DNA of 64,000 nucleotides from Streptomyces sp. Tu 3180 (GCF_009852415.1 NZ_WOXS01000002.1:6116001-6180000); one strand, 5' to 3'. Positions 1 to 9,124 are shown, numbered from the stretch's first letter. Made by a program: numbers and translations. Notes: generated by a model not told the origin, from the letters alone.

Positions 1-1
1 A

Positions 2-2248
2 GCCGACGCCTCCGCCGGAACGATCAAGTCCGGTGGCGCCACCCGCCGCGCCGCCAAGATGGTCGTCCTCGACGTGGACCACCCGGACATCGAGGACTTC
101 ATCGAGACCAAGGTCAAGGAAGAGGAGAAGATCCGCGTCCTGCGCGACGCGGGCTTCGACATGGACCTGGGCGGTGACGACATCACGTCCGTCCAGTACC
201 AGAACGCCAACAACTCGGTCCGCGTCAACGACGAGTTCATGCGGGCGGTCGAGCAGGGCGGCAAGTTCGGCCTGCGCGCCCGGATGACCGGCGAGGTCAT
301 CGAGGAGGTCGACGCCAAGGCGCTCTTCCGCAAGATCGCCGAAGCCGCCTGGGCCTGCGCCGACCCGGGCATCCAGTACGACGGCGTCATCAACAACTGG
401 CACACCTGCCCCGAGTCCGGCCGGATCACCGCGTCGAACCCGTGCAGCGAGTACATGCACCTGGACAACACGTCCTGCAACCTGGCCTCGCTGAACCTGA
501 TGAAGTTCCTCAAGGACGACGGACAGGGCAACCAGTCCTTCGAGACCGAGCGCTTCCAGAAGGTCGTCGAGCTGGTCATCACCGCGATGGACATCTCGAT
601 CTGCTTCGCGGACTTCCCGACCCAGAAGATCGGCGAGAACACCCGCGCGTTCCGTCAGCTCGGCATCGGCTACGCCAACCTCGGCGCCCTGCTGATGGCG
701 ACCGGCCACGCCTACGACTCCGACGGCGGCCGCGCCCTCGCCGGCGCGATCACCTCCCTGATGACCGGCACGGCGTACCGGCGCTCCGCCGAGCTCGCCG
801 CGATCGTCGGCCCGTACGACGGCTACGCCCGCAACGCCGACGCGCACCAGCGCGTCATGAAGCAGCACGCCGACGCCAACGGCACCGCCGTGCGCATGGA
901 CGACCTGGACACCCCGGTGTGGGCCGCCGCCACCGAGGCGTGGCAGGACGTGCTGCGCCTCGGCGAGAAGAACGGCTTCCGCAACTCCCAGGCGTCCGTG
1001 CTCGCCCCGACCGGCACCATCGGCCTGGCGATGTCCTGCGACACCACCGGTGTCGAGCCCGACCTCGCCCTGGTCAAGTTCAAGAAGCTGGTCGGCGGCG
1101 GCTCGATGCAGATCGTCAACGGCACCGTCCCGCAGGCCCTGCGCCGCCTGGGCTACCAGGAGGAGCAGATCGAGGCGATCGTCGCCCACATCGCCGAGCA
1201 CGGCAATGTGATCGACGCCCCCGGTCTCAAGCAGGAGCACTACGAGGTGTTCGACTGCGCCATGGGCGAGCGCGCCATCTCCCCGATGGGCCACGTCCGC
1301 ATGATGGCCGCGATCCAGCCCTGGATCTCCGGCGCCATCTCCAAGACGGTCAACATGCCGGAGACGGCGACCGTCGAGGAGGTCGAGGAGATCTACTTCG
1401 AGGCCTGGAAGCTGGGCGTCAAGGCGCTCGCCATCTACCGCGACAACTGCAAGGTCGGCCAGCCGCTCTCCGCGAAGACCAAGGAGAAGGAGAAGGCCGA
1501 GGTCACCGAGAAGGCCGAGGAGACGATCCGGGCCGCGGTCGAGAAGGTGGTCGAGTACCGCCCGGTCCGCAAGCGCCTCCCGAAGGGCCGTCCCGGCATC
1601 ACCACCTCCTTCACGGTCGGCGGCGCCGAGGGCTACATGACCGCCAACTCCTACCCGGACGACGGTCTCGGCGAGGTCTTCCTGAAGATGTCCAAGCAGG
1701 GTTCGACGCTCGCGGGCATGATGGACGCCTTCTCCATCGCCGTCTCGGTGGGCCTCCAGTACGGCGTGCCGCTGGAGACGTACGTCTCGAAGTTCACCAA
1801 CATGCGCTTCGAGCCGGCCGGCATGACGGACGACCCGGACGTGCGGATGGCGCAGTCGATCGTCGACTACATCTTCCGCCGCCTGGCGCTGGACTTCCTG
1901 CCCTTCGAGACGCGCTCCGCGCTCGGCATCCACTCCGCCGAGGAGCGCCAGCGCCACCTGGAGACCGGTTCGTACGAGCAAGCCATCGACGACGACGAGG
2001 TCGACGTCGAGGGTCTGGCCCAGTCGGCGCCGCGCGCCCAGGAGCTGAAGGCGGTCGCCACGCCGAAGGCCGAGGCCGAGGTGGCCAAGCCCGCCCCGAA
2101 GCAGGCCCACACCAGCGCCGAGCTGGTCGAGATGCAGCTGGGCATCCAGGCCGACGCCCCGCTGTGCTTCTCCTGCGGCACGAAGATGCAGCGGGCCGGC
2201 TCCTGCTACATCTGCGAGGGCTGCGGCTCGACCAGCGGTTGCAGCTGA
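2..2248 (+). CDS. nrdJ: Vitamin B12-dependent ribonucleotide reductase, class II (3' part)
   Basis: This is the C-terminal 748 residues of the adenosylcobalamin-dependent reductase that makes dNTPs from ribonucleotides without needing oxygen; the 5' end lies outside the window. The NPCSE catalytic-cysteine motif is encoded near 437-451, followed by SCNLASLNL. LAPTGTIGL lies near 1000-1023. The Cys-rich tail (CFSCGTKM ... CYICEGCG, 2164-2247) carries the redox-active and metal-binding type cysteines expected at the end of NrdJ. An acidic, Ala/Lys-rich linker near 2000-2110 precedes the tail. In streptomycetes nrdJ usually follows nrdR and is under B12-riboswitch control; that part is not visible here. 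A strong hairpin follows the stop. Confidence 0.97.
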   Translation, partial: ADASAGTIKSGGATRRAAKMVVLDVDHPDIEDFIETKVKEEEKIRVLRDAGFDMDLGGDDITSVQYQNANNSVRVNDEFMRAVEQGGKFGLRARMTGEVIEEVDAKALFRKIAEAAWACADPGIQYDGVINNWHTCPESGRITASNPCSEYMHLDNTSCNLASLNLMKFLKDDGQGNQSFETERFQKVVELVITAMDISICFADFPTQKIGENTRAFRQLGIGYANLGALLMATGHAYDSDGGRALAGAITSLMTGTAYRRSAELAAIVGPYDGYARNADAHQRVMKQHADANGTAVRMDDLDTPVWAAATEAWQDVLRLGEKNGFRNSQASVLAPTGTIGLAMSCDTTGVEPDLALVKFKKLVGGGSMQIVNGTVPQALRRLGYQEEQIEAIVAHIAEHGNVIDAPGLKQEHYEVFDCAMGERAISPMGHVRMMAAIQPWISGAISKTVNMPETATVEEVEEIYFEAWKLGVKALAIYRDNCKVGQPLSAKTKEKEKAEVTEKAEETIRAAVEKVVEYRPVRKRLPKGRPGITTSFTVGGAEGYMTANSYPDDGLGEVFLKMSKQGSTLAGMMDAFSIAVSVGLQYGVPLETYVSKFTNMRFEPAGMTDDPDVRMAQSIVDYIFRRLALDFLPFETRSALGIHSAEERQRHLETGSYEQAIDDDEVDVEGLAQSAPRAQELKAVATPKAEAEVAKPAPKQAHTSAELVEMQLGIQADAPLCFSCGTKMQRAGSCYICEGCGSTSGCS

Positions 2249-2281
2249 TCCCGGACGCGCCGAAGGGGCGCTGACCGGGCG

Positions 2282-2320
2282 GTGGGGCGGGGAGACCGCG
2301 ACGAGGTTTCCCCGCCCCAC
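2282..2320. terminator. Bidirectional hairpin terminator between nrdJ and the minus-strand gene
   Basis: Arms GTGGGGCGGGGA (2282-2293) and TCCCCGCCCCAC (2309-2320) pair perfectly. The pairing extends inward through AGACC/GGTTT with one G-T wobble to a 7-nt loop. It sits between convergent stop codons and lacks a clear U-tract, as is usual for Streptomyces terminators. Confidence 0.8.
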
Positions 2321-2339
2321 GGCGCGCCCCACGGCACTC

Positions 2340-3848
2340 TCACAGCCGTCGGGCCTCTTGCTCCATCTCCGACCTGAGTTCGGGGACGGGCTCCCTCGCC
2401 GCGGCGGCGAGGAGGATCCCGCGAGCCGCGGGGGGAACGGACTCGGCCGGCCAGCCCCTGAGGGCCCGGAGCGCCATGCGGCGATTCCTGCTCGTGCGGT
2501 TGCCGAGGGCGGTTTCCAGCAGTTCCCAGCCGTGGCCGGGATGGTCGTCCAGCCGGCTCACGATCACGTCGAGGATCCCGTCGAGCGCGTACTCCGCCCC
2601 CAGACCCGGCTCGGCCGTCGGGCCGGTCCGCAGTTCCCGCAGGGGCAGGAGGCGTGCCGCCGCCTCGACGACCGCCTGGATGTCCTCGCTCGGACAGTCG
2701 TCGACGAGCAGGAACCAGAGGGTGCTGTCGTGAGGGTCCGACTCCACCCCTCGCAGCAGGGCCGGGCGGGCCGGGACGTTCATCGGTCGTGCCGCCCACG
2801 CCGCGAGACGACGCGTGTCCGGCTCCTCATCGGTGAGGCCGGCGAGTACGAGGTCCCGCGCCGCCGGATCGGCGACCGCCTCCGCGAACCGGTTCCGGAC
2901 GCGCCGCCACTCGTCGTTCCCCGGGCACCATGCGTCCGCGTGCGTCCCGTTCAGGAACCGGTCGATCGTCAAGAGGCTCCAGAGCCTCCGCAGGGTGACG
3001 CCTCGTGCCGCGGAGTGGGACAGGTAGCCGTTCAGCGCGCGTACCGCGCCGTCGTACGACGTCAGCGCCGGCCCCGGTCCGTCGACGTCGGTGAGCGCCT
3101 GGAGGAGTCTTCCGGCGCCGTCCAGGGTTTCCTCGTCCAAGGTCTCGCGGGCCAGGACACCGGCGAGATCGCCGGCTCTCGCGGCGGTCAGCGCGAAGTA
3201 GCCGTCCAGCACGTCGCCCGTGCACGACTCGCGGACCAACCACTCCCGGACATCGGGATCGGACGCTCCCTCGAGCCGGCGGACGGCGTCGACGCGAGCC
3301 CACCCCTCCGCCTGCCGGGCCAGTTCGAACAGGATCCGGCACGGGTCGGCCCGGGAGCGCACCAGGGCTTCACAGGCCTCGGCCGAGAACGCCCCAAAGG
3401 CGCCCAGCGTCTTCAGGATGTCGCCGTCGTCGTCGGTCCCGGCCATGCCCAGCAGCAGGATGCCGAACCGGACGGCGTTGGGGTGCTCACCGTGCGTCGC
3501 GAACCACCGGCCCAGCCCGCGCACGTGGCCGGGGGGAAGGGACCGCTCGCGAAGAGCCGCCTCGAGGGCTCGCTCGTGGTCCCGCCACACGATGCGCCGG
3601 AGCTGTCTGTCCAGGACGGACGCCACCGGGCGATCGGGACCGGAACGGACCAGACGGGTGACGGTGGCGACGATCCGCGCGGCAGCGTCCTCCGAGAGGT
3701 TGGCGCGGCGGCTCGGCCGGGGCTGCTTCCGGGGAAGCCGGTCTCGTGGCCGCCCCGGGTGCTGACGCTCGGCCGCCAGGGCGTGGCCGTGGAGGGAGGG
3801 CCGGCCGCCGAAGGTCCCGCCCAGGTCCCATGGCTGTGGGCGGCTCAC
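2340..3848 (-). CDS. Hypothetical protein, probable helical repeat protein
   Basis: A 502-residue protein I do not recognise. After a basic, low-complexity first 60 residues it is alpha-helical and rich in Leu/Ala/Arg, with recurring short motifs of the kind seen in HEAT/ARM-like scaffolds (for example the RLEGASDPDVREWLV stretch). No catalytic motif or membrane segment is evident. The likely start is the GTG at 3848, whose GTGA overlaps the TGA of a 12-codon upstream reading frame (3845-3883). The reading frame stays open upstream, but there it is only the shadow of the terD-like gene. Start uncertain; family unknown. Confidence 0.6.
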   Translation of the reverse strand: MSRPQPWDLGGTFGGRPSLHGHALAAERQHPGRPRDRLPRKQPRPSRRANLSEDAAARIVATVTRLVRSGPDRPVASVLDRQLRRIVWRDHERALEAALRERSLPPGHVRGLGRWFATHGEHPNAVRFGILLLGMAGTDDDGDILKTLGAFGAFSAEACEALVRSRADPCRILFELARQAEGWARVDAVRRLEGASDPDVREWLVRESCTGDVLDGYFALTAARAGDLAGVLARETLDEETLDGAGRLLQALTDVDGPGPALTSYDGAVRALNGYLSHSAARGVTLRRLWSLLTIDRFLNGTHADAWCPGNDEWRRVRNRFAEAVADPAARDLVLAGLTDEEPDTRRLAAWAARPMNVPARPALLRGVESDPHDSTLWFLLVDDCPSEDIQAVVEAAARLLPLRELRTGPTAEPGLGAEYALDGILDVIVSRLDDHPGHGWELLETALGNRTSRNRRMALRALRGWPAESVPPAARGILLAAAAREPVPELRSEMEQEARRL

Positions 3849-3883
3849 CGGGCGGGGACCCGGATGTCCTCTCGCTCGTTCAT
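3845..3883 (-). other. Possible 12-codon leader ORF translationally coupled to the downstream gene
   Basis: ATG at 3883 opens a reading frame encoding MNEREDIRVPAR. Its TGA overlaps the GTG start of the downstream gene as GTGA. Only a weak purine-rich site precedes it. It may be a coupling leader, or it may mean that the true N-terminus lies here with a frameshift. There is no homology evidence. Confidence 0.3.
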
Positions 3884-3975
3884 GCGGTGATCTTCGCAGG
3901 CGGGGCCGGGACCGGGCAAGCCGTGCCGCCGGTGAGTACGGCGTGCGGGAACCAGCCCGGGCACCGGCCGCCGGG

Positions 3976-4509
3976 TCACGGCCGGCGCGCCGCCCCCATC
4001 GCGCGGGCGAAGGTCGCCGGGTCGCCCTCGAAGCCCTGGACGCCGGGGTGGAAGTCCCAGGTCCCGGAGCCGTCCCGGACGAACTCCGCGACCGTCGCCG
4101 CCGTGGCGCCCAGGACACCGCCGAAGTCGTCCTCGGCCAGGACGGTGTACCCCTCGCGGATGCGCAGACCGGGGTTGCCCACACCGGAGAACGTGCGCCG
4201 CGCCCGGTGCTGCTGTATGACGACGCCGACCACCACGCGCGCGTACCGCCCGTCGAGGCGGTCCAGCTCCAGCGTCATGACCTCGTCGAAGCCGAAGCCC
4301 CTGCCGTCCTTGCTGTCCCGGTTGAGCGTGATGGTGCCGTCGGGGGAGCGGCTGTCGAAGTGCACCACGTAGGCGGGATCGCCGTGCGGGTCGCTCGCCG
4401 GATAGGGCGCGGCGACGAGATCCAGGTCGGTCGACGGCTCCCCCGAAGGACTCGGGTCCCACCTCAGCGCGATCTCGACCTTGCGGATGCCCTTGTTGAG
4501 GCCGTTCAC
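3976..4509 (-). CDS. TerD family protein
   Basis: A 177-residue protein covering one complete TerD domain: N-terminal beta strands (VEIALRWDPS), the acidic DLDLVAAPYP segment, SPDGTITLNRDSKDGRGFGFDE with the DxxGRGFGxDE-like region typical of Ca2+-binding Ter proteins, and a C-terminal strand pair ending in DFHPGVQGFEGDP. TerD proteins belong to tellurite/stress-response systems, and streptomycetes carry many solo paralogues involved in stress and development. No other ter genes are adjacent, so this is a solitary paralogue of unknown specific role. It is monocistronic or co-transcribed with the downstream unknown gene (127-nt gap). Confidence 0.9.
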   Translation of the reverse strand: MNGLNKGIRKVEIALRWDPSPSGEPSTDLDLVAAPYPASDPHGDPAYVVHFDSRSPDGTITLNRDSKDGRGFGFDEVMTLELDRLDGRYARVVVGVVIQQHRARRTFSGVGNPGLRIREGYTVLAEDDFGGVLGATAATVAEFVRDGSGTWDFHPGVQGFEGDPATFARAMGAARRP

Positions 4510-4653
4510 CAGTTTTCCCCTTCCCCGTGACCGTCCTGCCGCTCACCCCAACCGCCGGGCTGTCCCGGCGGGTTGTCCATCCTGCCACGCGCGCGGTGGC
4601 ACGTGCGGGGAAGCGGTCCACCCGAGGGTGACCGGCGCCACGCTCCCTGGCCT

Positions 4654-4659
4654 TACGAT
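4654..4659 (+). promoter_or_regulatory. Candidate -10 element for a leaderless transcript
   Basis: TACGAT lies 6 nt before the GTG at 4666, and no Shine-Dalgarno is present. The spacing would put the transcript start at the start codon. No good -35 is visible. Confidence 0.45.
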
Positions 4660-4665
4660 GGCGCG

Positions 4666-5271
4666 GTGCTGGTCAAGTGGATTCGCTGCACCGTGGTGGA
4701 CCGCCGCGGGTTCGAGCGGGGGCAGCGGAAGTGGGCGGGGCTTCTGGGGGAGCCGGGGTTTCGCGGACAGGGCGGGGGCTGGAGCCGTGGGCGGCCGGAC
4801 GTGGCGCACATCTTCTCCTTCTGGGAGAGCCGCGCCTTCTACGACTCCTTCATGGCGCGCTCCCACGACCGGCTCGCCTCGGCCCAGTCGGGCACCTTCA
4901 AGGGCGCTCAGGTCAGGCTCTTCGACCACCGCTTCGACGTGAAGACCGGCTTCGAACCGCGCTTCACGGACGCCGACCTGCTCAGAGCGGCGCTGTGCCG
5001 GGTCCACGAGGAGCGGGCGGAACACTTCGTGCTGATGCAGGAGAAGGTCTGGAACCCGGCGATGGCCGGCTCGCCCGGGATGGTCCGCGGGCTGTTCGGC
5101 GAGGCGCCCGGAAACGAGTTCCTGGTGCTGTCGATGTGGCGGTCCGCGGCCGAGCACGGCAAGTACCGCACCGAGAGGGTGGAACGCCTCGCCCTGCGGG
5201 CGCAGACGGAGGCCGACGTCGTGGCCCTCACGGGGGACGTCGTGGACATGGAACCGGCCTGGACGGTCTGA
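4666..5271 (+). CDS. YdbC-like (DUF4937) family protein
   Basis: A 201-residue cytosolic protein starting LVKWIRCTVVDRRGFERGQRKW. The sequence looks like two related dimeric alpha+beta-barrel-like halves, each with a strand-helix pattern (VAHIFSFWESRAFYDSFM and EFLVLSMWRSAAEHGKY). That resembles the YdbC/DUF4937 group of small ferredoxin-like-fold proteins of unknown function. GTG 4666 is preferred over the upstream ATG at 4573 because similarity begins there and a -10-like hexamer sits 6 nt upstream; the extra N-terminal residues are low-complexity. Function unknown. Confidence 0.8.
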   Translation: MLVKWIRCTVVDRRGFERGQRKWAGLLGEPGFRGQGGGWSRGRPDVAHIFSFWESRAFYDSFMARSHDRLASAQSGTFKGAQVRLFDHRFDVKTGFEPRFTDADLLRAALCRVHEERAEHFVLMQEKVWNPAMAGSPGMVRGLFGEAPGNEFLVLSMWRSAAEHGKYRTERVERLALRAQTEADVVALTGDVVDMEPAWTV

Positions 5272-5377
5272 TCCCCGGATGCGCGAGGACGCGTCCGCGT
5301 GCGGCCCTTGGTGAGGGACCTGTGTGACCTACGCCGTAAGGGGCCCCTGGGAGTGCTCGCCGGCGCGTCACCCGATC

Positions 5378-5383
5378 TAGGGT
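5378..5383 (+). promoter_or_regulatory. Candidate -10 element for a leaderless transcript
   Basis: TAGGGT lies 6 nt upstream of the ATG at 5390, with no ribosome-binding site between them. Confidence 0.45.
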
Positions 5384-5389
5384 TTCGGC

Positions 5390-6049
5390 ATGGCACGACC
5401 ACGGCGCATCGTCCTTGTCCGGCACGGCGAATCAACGGGCAATGTTGATGACTCCGTCTATGAACGCGAACCCGATCACGCCCTGGCCCTGACCGAGCGG
5501 GGCCGGCGGCAGGCGGAGGAGACGGGAAGGCGGCTGCGGGAACTGTTCGGCCGGGAACGCGTCAGCGTCTACGTCTCCCCGTACCGCCGGACGCACCAGA
5601 CGCTGAGCGCCTTCGGCCTCGACCCGGATCTCATACGCGTGCGCGAGGAACCGCGGCTGCGCGAACAGGACTGGGGCAACTGGCAGGACCGCGACGACGT
5701 GCGTCTGCAGAAGGCCTACCGGGACGCCTACGGGCACTTCTTCTACCGCTTCGCCCAGGGTGAGTCCGGAGCCGACGTCTACGACCGGGTCGGCGGGTTC
5801 CTGGAGAGCCTGTTCCGCAGCTTCGAGGCCCCCGACCATCCGCCGAACGTCCTCATCGTCACCCACGGTCTGGCCATGCGGCTGTTCTGCATGCGGTGGT
5901 TCCACTGGACCGTGGCGGAGTTCGAGTCGCTGTCGAACCCGGGGAACGCCGAGATGCGGATGCTCGTCCTGGGGGAGAACGGCAAGTACACCCTCGACCG
6001 GCCCTTCGAGCGCTGGCGAGATCCGGAGCCGTACGGGATCACCGGATAG
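5390..6049 (+). CDS. Histidine phosphatase superfamily protein (phosphoglycerate-mutase-like)
   Basis: A 219-residue cytosolic phosphohydrolase. The RHGE signature (residues 11-14) supplies the phosphorylated His and its Arg partner. SPYRRTHQT provides the second catalytic Arg, LREQDWGNWQ the acid region, and VTHG near residue 165 the second catalytic His, so all core residues of the superfamily are present. The substrate cannot be read from the sequence. The gene is followed 12 nt later by the ADP-ribosylglycohydrolase-like gene, probably in the same transcript. Confidence 0.92.
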   Translation: MARPRRIVLVRHGESTGNVDDSVYEREPDHALALTERGRRQAEETGRRLRELFGRERVSVYVSPYRRTHQTLSAFGLDPDLIRVREEPRLREQDWGNWQDRDDVRLQKAYRDAYGHFFYRFAQGESGADVYDRVGGFLESLFRSFEAPDHPPNVLIVTHGLAMRLFCMRWFHWTVAEFESLSNPGNAEMRMLVLGENGKYTLDRPFERWRDPEPYGITG

Positions 6050-6061
6050 AGTGGCAGTGCG

Positions 6062-6970
6062 ATGACCGCTGATTCCTCTTCCGCCGGGCGCCTGGACCGC
6101 GCCCTGGCCAGCCTGCGCGGACTGTCGGTGGGGGACGCGCTCGGCTCGCAGTTCTTCGTTCCGGTGAACTATCCGCTGCTCAAGCGCCGCGAGCTGCCCC
6201 ACGGGCCCTGGCAGTGGACCGACGACACCGAGACGGCCTGTTCCGTCGTGGCCGTCCTGGCCGCGCACCACCGGATCGACCAGGACGCCCTCGCGCGGTC
6301 CCTCGCCGAGCACCAGGACTTCGACCGGGGCTACGGCCCCGCGGTCGGCCGGCTGCTGCGGCTGGTCCGTGAGGGGGGCGACTGGCGTGAGCTCGCCGCC
6401 GCGCTCTTCAACGGACAGGGTTCCTGGGGCAACGGCGCCGCGATGCGGATCGCGCCGTTGGGCGCCTGGTACGCGGACGACCCGGAGCAGGCCACTCACC
6501 AGGCGGAGATCTCTGCCTACCCCACCCACCAGCACCGCGAGGCCGTGGTCGGTGCCATGGCCGTCGCCGCGGCAGCCGCGCTGGCCGCGGCCCCCGGCGG
6601 GCCACCCGGAGCGGAAGCCCTCCTCGACGGGGTCATCGCGCTGGTGCCCATGAGGAGCGCGGTCGGCGCCGGGCTGCGCCGGGCCCGCGACATGCTCGAC
6701 TACGGCGACGCGGCCACCGTCGCCGCCGTGCTGGGCTGCGGACGGCGCACGACGGCCCATGACACCGTGCCGTTCGCCCTCTGGTCGGCCGCCCGGGCAC
6801 TGGGCGACTACGAGCGGGCCTTCTGGACGACCGCGCAGGTGGGCGGGGACGTCGACACGACCTGCGCCATCGTGGGCGGGGTGGTCGCCGCCGGGAAGGC
6901 GGGGGCACCGCCCGCCGAGTGGGCCGACCGGGTCGAGCCGCTGCCGGACTGGACGCCGACCTCGGTCTGA
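6062..6970 (+). CDS. ADP-ribosylglycohydrolase (DraG/ARH) family protein
   Basis: A 302-residue all-alpha hydrolase of the DraG/ARH family, which removes ADP-ribose from proteins or small molecules using a di-Mg2+ centre. Visible motifs are GDALGSQ (residues ~23-29), WTDDTE (~52-57, metal ligands), GSWGNGAAMRIAP (~120-132) and the C-terminal GGDVDTTCAIVGG (second metal ligand set). The gene lies 12 nt behind the histidine phosphatase gene, which suggests an operon. No ADP-ribosyltransferase is nearby, so the substrate is unknown. Confidence 0.93.
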   Translation: MTADSSSAGRLDRALASLRGLSVGDALGSQFFVPVNYPLLKRRELPHGPWQWTDDTETACSVVAVLAAHHRIDQDALARSLAEHQDFDRGYGPAVGRLLRLVREGGDWRELAAALFNGQGSWGNGAAMRIAPLGAWYADDPEQATHQAEISAYPTHQHREAVVGAMAVAAAAALAAAPGGPPGAEALLDGVIALVPMRSAVGAGLRRARDMLDYGDAATVAAVLGCGRRTTAHDTVPFALWSAARALGDYERAFWTTAQVGGDVDTTCAIVGGVVAAGKAGAPPAEWADRVEPLPDWTPTSV

Positions 6971-7391
6971 GGGCCTGCTTGCCGGATCGGCCCGGGCGCG
7001 GACCGTCCGGACGGTGCCGGTGAGTTCCGGGAGTGACCGGGACGAGTTACGGCGTCGGGAACTCTCCGTGCGCGGCGGGAACCCTCCGTGACGGCCGCGC
7101 GTTGTCGGAACATCCGCTGTGCGAGCCATGGGTTCCGGCACGTGCAGGCGGGGTGGAGAGCGTCGTCGATGAGTGCCGTCGGGGGTGATCGTGAAAGTGC
7201 TGTTCGCCCTGAGGGCCGCGGGGGCGCGGTCCGGTGCCCCCGCCGGTGTGTCCGGCCGGCGGTACCGGCCCTCCGGGCGCCGGTGGGGGTTCGCCCGTCA
7301 CCGGCCGGGCGCGGGGCGACCCGGCGCTCTCCGACCGGTCCCCGTGACCTCCGTCGGTGAGCTGCCGGGCCGGACCCGCGGCGTTCCCCCG
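6971..7391. other. Intergenic region, no gene seen
   Basis: These 421 nt separate the convergent ADP-ribosylglycohydrolase and MFS genes. The sequence is GC-rich, and the open frames crossing it are extensions of antisense shadows. I see no convincing gene or long perfect hairpin. Confidence 0.5.
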
Positions 7392-8939
7392 TCAGCCGAT
7401 GCCCGGACCGACCGAGCCGGAGAGCGCCTCCAGGTCGCTCTTGCGGACCCGGATCACCAGCCCCGCGACGACCAGGGCCAGCACGGCCATCGCCGCGGCC
7501 GGGACGAAGGCCGTCGAGATGCCCTGCGCGAGCACCTCGTGCCCCCAGGGCGCGGGCAGTTGCTGCGTCTGCGCGAACTCGGCCTTCTGCTCCGGCGTCG
7601 CCTCGGCGAGGAAGGCCGGGACCTGCTTCTCCGCCTCCTCCCTGCTGGCCGTGCCGAACACCGTCGTCAGGAGGGCCAGTCCCACCGACCCGCCCACCTG
7701 CTGGGTCGCGTTGAGCAGCCCGGACGCCGCGCCGGCCTCGTGCGGGGCCACGCCGGAGACCGCGGTCAGCGTCAGCGTCACGAAGTTCAGGCCCATGCCG
7801 AAGCCGAAGATCAGCATCGGGCCGAGGACGCCGCCGACGTAGGAGCTGTCGGAACTGATCAGCGCCTGCCAGGCCAGTCCGGTCGCGGCGAGCGCCGAGC
7901 CGACGAGCATGAACGGCTTGGGCCCGAAGACGGGCAGGAACCGCTGCGACAGACCCGCTCCGAGCGCGATCACGACCGTCACCGGCAGGAAGGCGAGACC
8001 GGCCTCGATCGGGCTGTATCCGAGCACGTTCTGCACGAAGAGAACGATGTAGAAGAACATGCCGAACATCGCCGCGGCCAGGCTGAGCATGATCACATAC
8101 GTGCCCGAGCGGTTGCGGTCGGCGAACATCCGCAGTGGGGTGATCGGCTCCTTGGCCCGGGACTCGATCAGCGCGAAGGCCACCAGCAGCACCACGGCGG
8201 CCGCGAACGAGCCGATGGTCACACCGTCCCGCCAGCCCTCGTCCGCCGCGCGGATGAAGCCGTAGACGAGGGACGCCATACCGGCCGTCGAGGTCACCGC
8301 GCCCGCGATGTCGAAGCGACCGGTGTGCCGCTCGGACTCGTTGATGTACAGCGGTGCGAGCACGGCGATCAGTACACCGATCGGCACGTTGACGAAGAGC
8401 ACCCACCGCCAGTCGAGCCACTCGGTGAGCATGCCGCCCGCGAGCAGACCGATGGCGCCGCCGCCCGCGGAGACCGCGGCGAAGACACCGAAGGCCCGGT
8501 TGCGCTCGGGGCCCTCCGGGAACGTGGTGGTGATGAGCGCCAGCGAGGTGGGCGACGCGATCGCACCGCCCACACCCTGCAGGACGCGCGCCGCCAGCAA
8601 CTGCCATGGTTCCTGGGCGAATCCGCCGAGCAGCGAGGCGAGGGTGAACAGCAGGATGCCGGTCATGAAGACGCGGCGGCGGCCGAGTATGTCACCGGCC
8701 CGGCCGCCGAGGAGCAGCAGGCCGCCGAAGGTCAGGGTGTAGGCGCTGACCACCCAGGTGAGGTCGGTGGTGCTGAACTCGAGAGCGTTTTGAATGTGCG
8801 GCAGCGCGATGTTCACAATCGTCGCGTCGAGTACCACCATGAGTTGGCAGGCCGCGATGACGGCGAGCGCGATGCCGGGATGTCCTTCCCGGCGGGCCGC
8901 ACCGGGCTTCCGGTCTTGGATCAACGGAGAGGTTGTCAC
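7392..8939 (-). CDS. MFS drug exporter, DHA2 family (14 transmembrane segments)
   Basis: A 515-residue integral membrane proton antiporter of the EmrB/QacA type. TM1 carries the DHA2 motif LDATIVNIALPHIQ. Motif A appears as GGRAGDILGRRR in the TM2-3 loop, and SPTSLALITTTFP follows in TM5. About 14 hydrophobic segments are visible, including the long C-terminal half (LVLALVVAGLVI near the end). The GTG start at 8939 gives MTTSPLIQDRK. It is transcribed divergently from a TetR regulator with two palindromic operators in between, so it is very probably repressed by that regulator and induced by its substrate. Confidence 0.95.
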   Translation of the reverse strand: MTTSPLIQDRKPGAARREGHPGIALAVIAACQLMVVLDATIVNIALPHIQNALEFSTTDLTWVVSAYTLTFGGLLLLGGRAGDILGRRRVFMTGILLFTLASLLGGFAQEPWQLLAARVLQGVGGAIASPTSLALITTTFPEGPERNRAFGVFAAVSAGGGAIGLLAGGMLTEWLDWRWVLFVNVPIGVLIAVLAPLYINESERHTGRFDIAGAVTSTAGMASLVYGFIRAADEGWRDGVTIGSFAAAVVLLVAFALIESRAKEPITPLRMFADRNRSGTYVIMLSLAAAMFGMFFYIVLFVQNVLGYSPIEAGLAFLPVTVVIALGAGLSQRFLPVFGPKPFMLVGSALAATGLAWQALISSDSSYVGGVLGPMLIFGFGMGLNFVTLTLTAVSGVAPHEAGAASGLLNATQQVGGSVGLALLTTVFGTASREEAEKQVPAFLAEATPEQKAEFAQTQQLPAPWGHEVLAQGISTAFVPAAAMAVLALVVAGLVIRVRKSDLEALSGSVGPGIG

Positions 8940-8962
8940 TATGGGTCCCCCACGAGTGCGTC

Positions 8963-8982
8963 AGTGAACGCTCGCGTTCACT
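8963..8982. promoter_or_regulatory. TetR-type operator 1
   Basis: A perfect inverted repeat, AGTGAACG-N4-CGTTCACT, 24 nt upstream of the exporter start codon. Its centre is 47 bp from the second copy (9010-9029). Position and symmetry fit a dimeric TetR repressor site controlling the exporter. Confidence 0.85.
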
Positions 8983-9009
8983 GTTGCGTCAACGGTATGA
9001 GTCCCCGAC

Positions 9010-9029
9010 AGTGAACGCAAGCGTCCACT
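9010..9029. promoter_or_regulatory. TetR-type operator 2
   Basis: AGTGAACGC-N2-GCGTCCACT matches operator 1 with one arm mismatch. It lies on the tetR side of the divergent intergenic region, so it probably serves autoregulation. Confidence 0.8.
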
Positions 9030-9124
9030 AAATGTGTCGTCGCTCGGCATGTCCCCCGTAGGTGCCGCGCGGCGTGTGCCCATCCCCGGAATGTCCGCTT
9101 CCTCTGCTCGTTGGAGAGAGTCAG

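Noticed and set aside
7173..9014. 613-codon plus-strand open frame over the MFS exporter
   Set aside because: Antisense to a protein with DHA2 motifs; His/Arg/Gln-rich nonsense translation.
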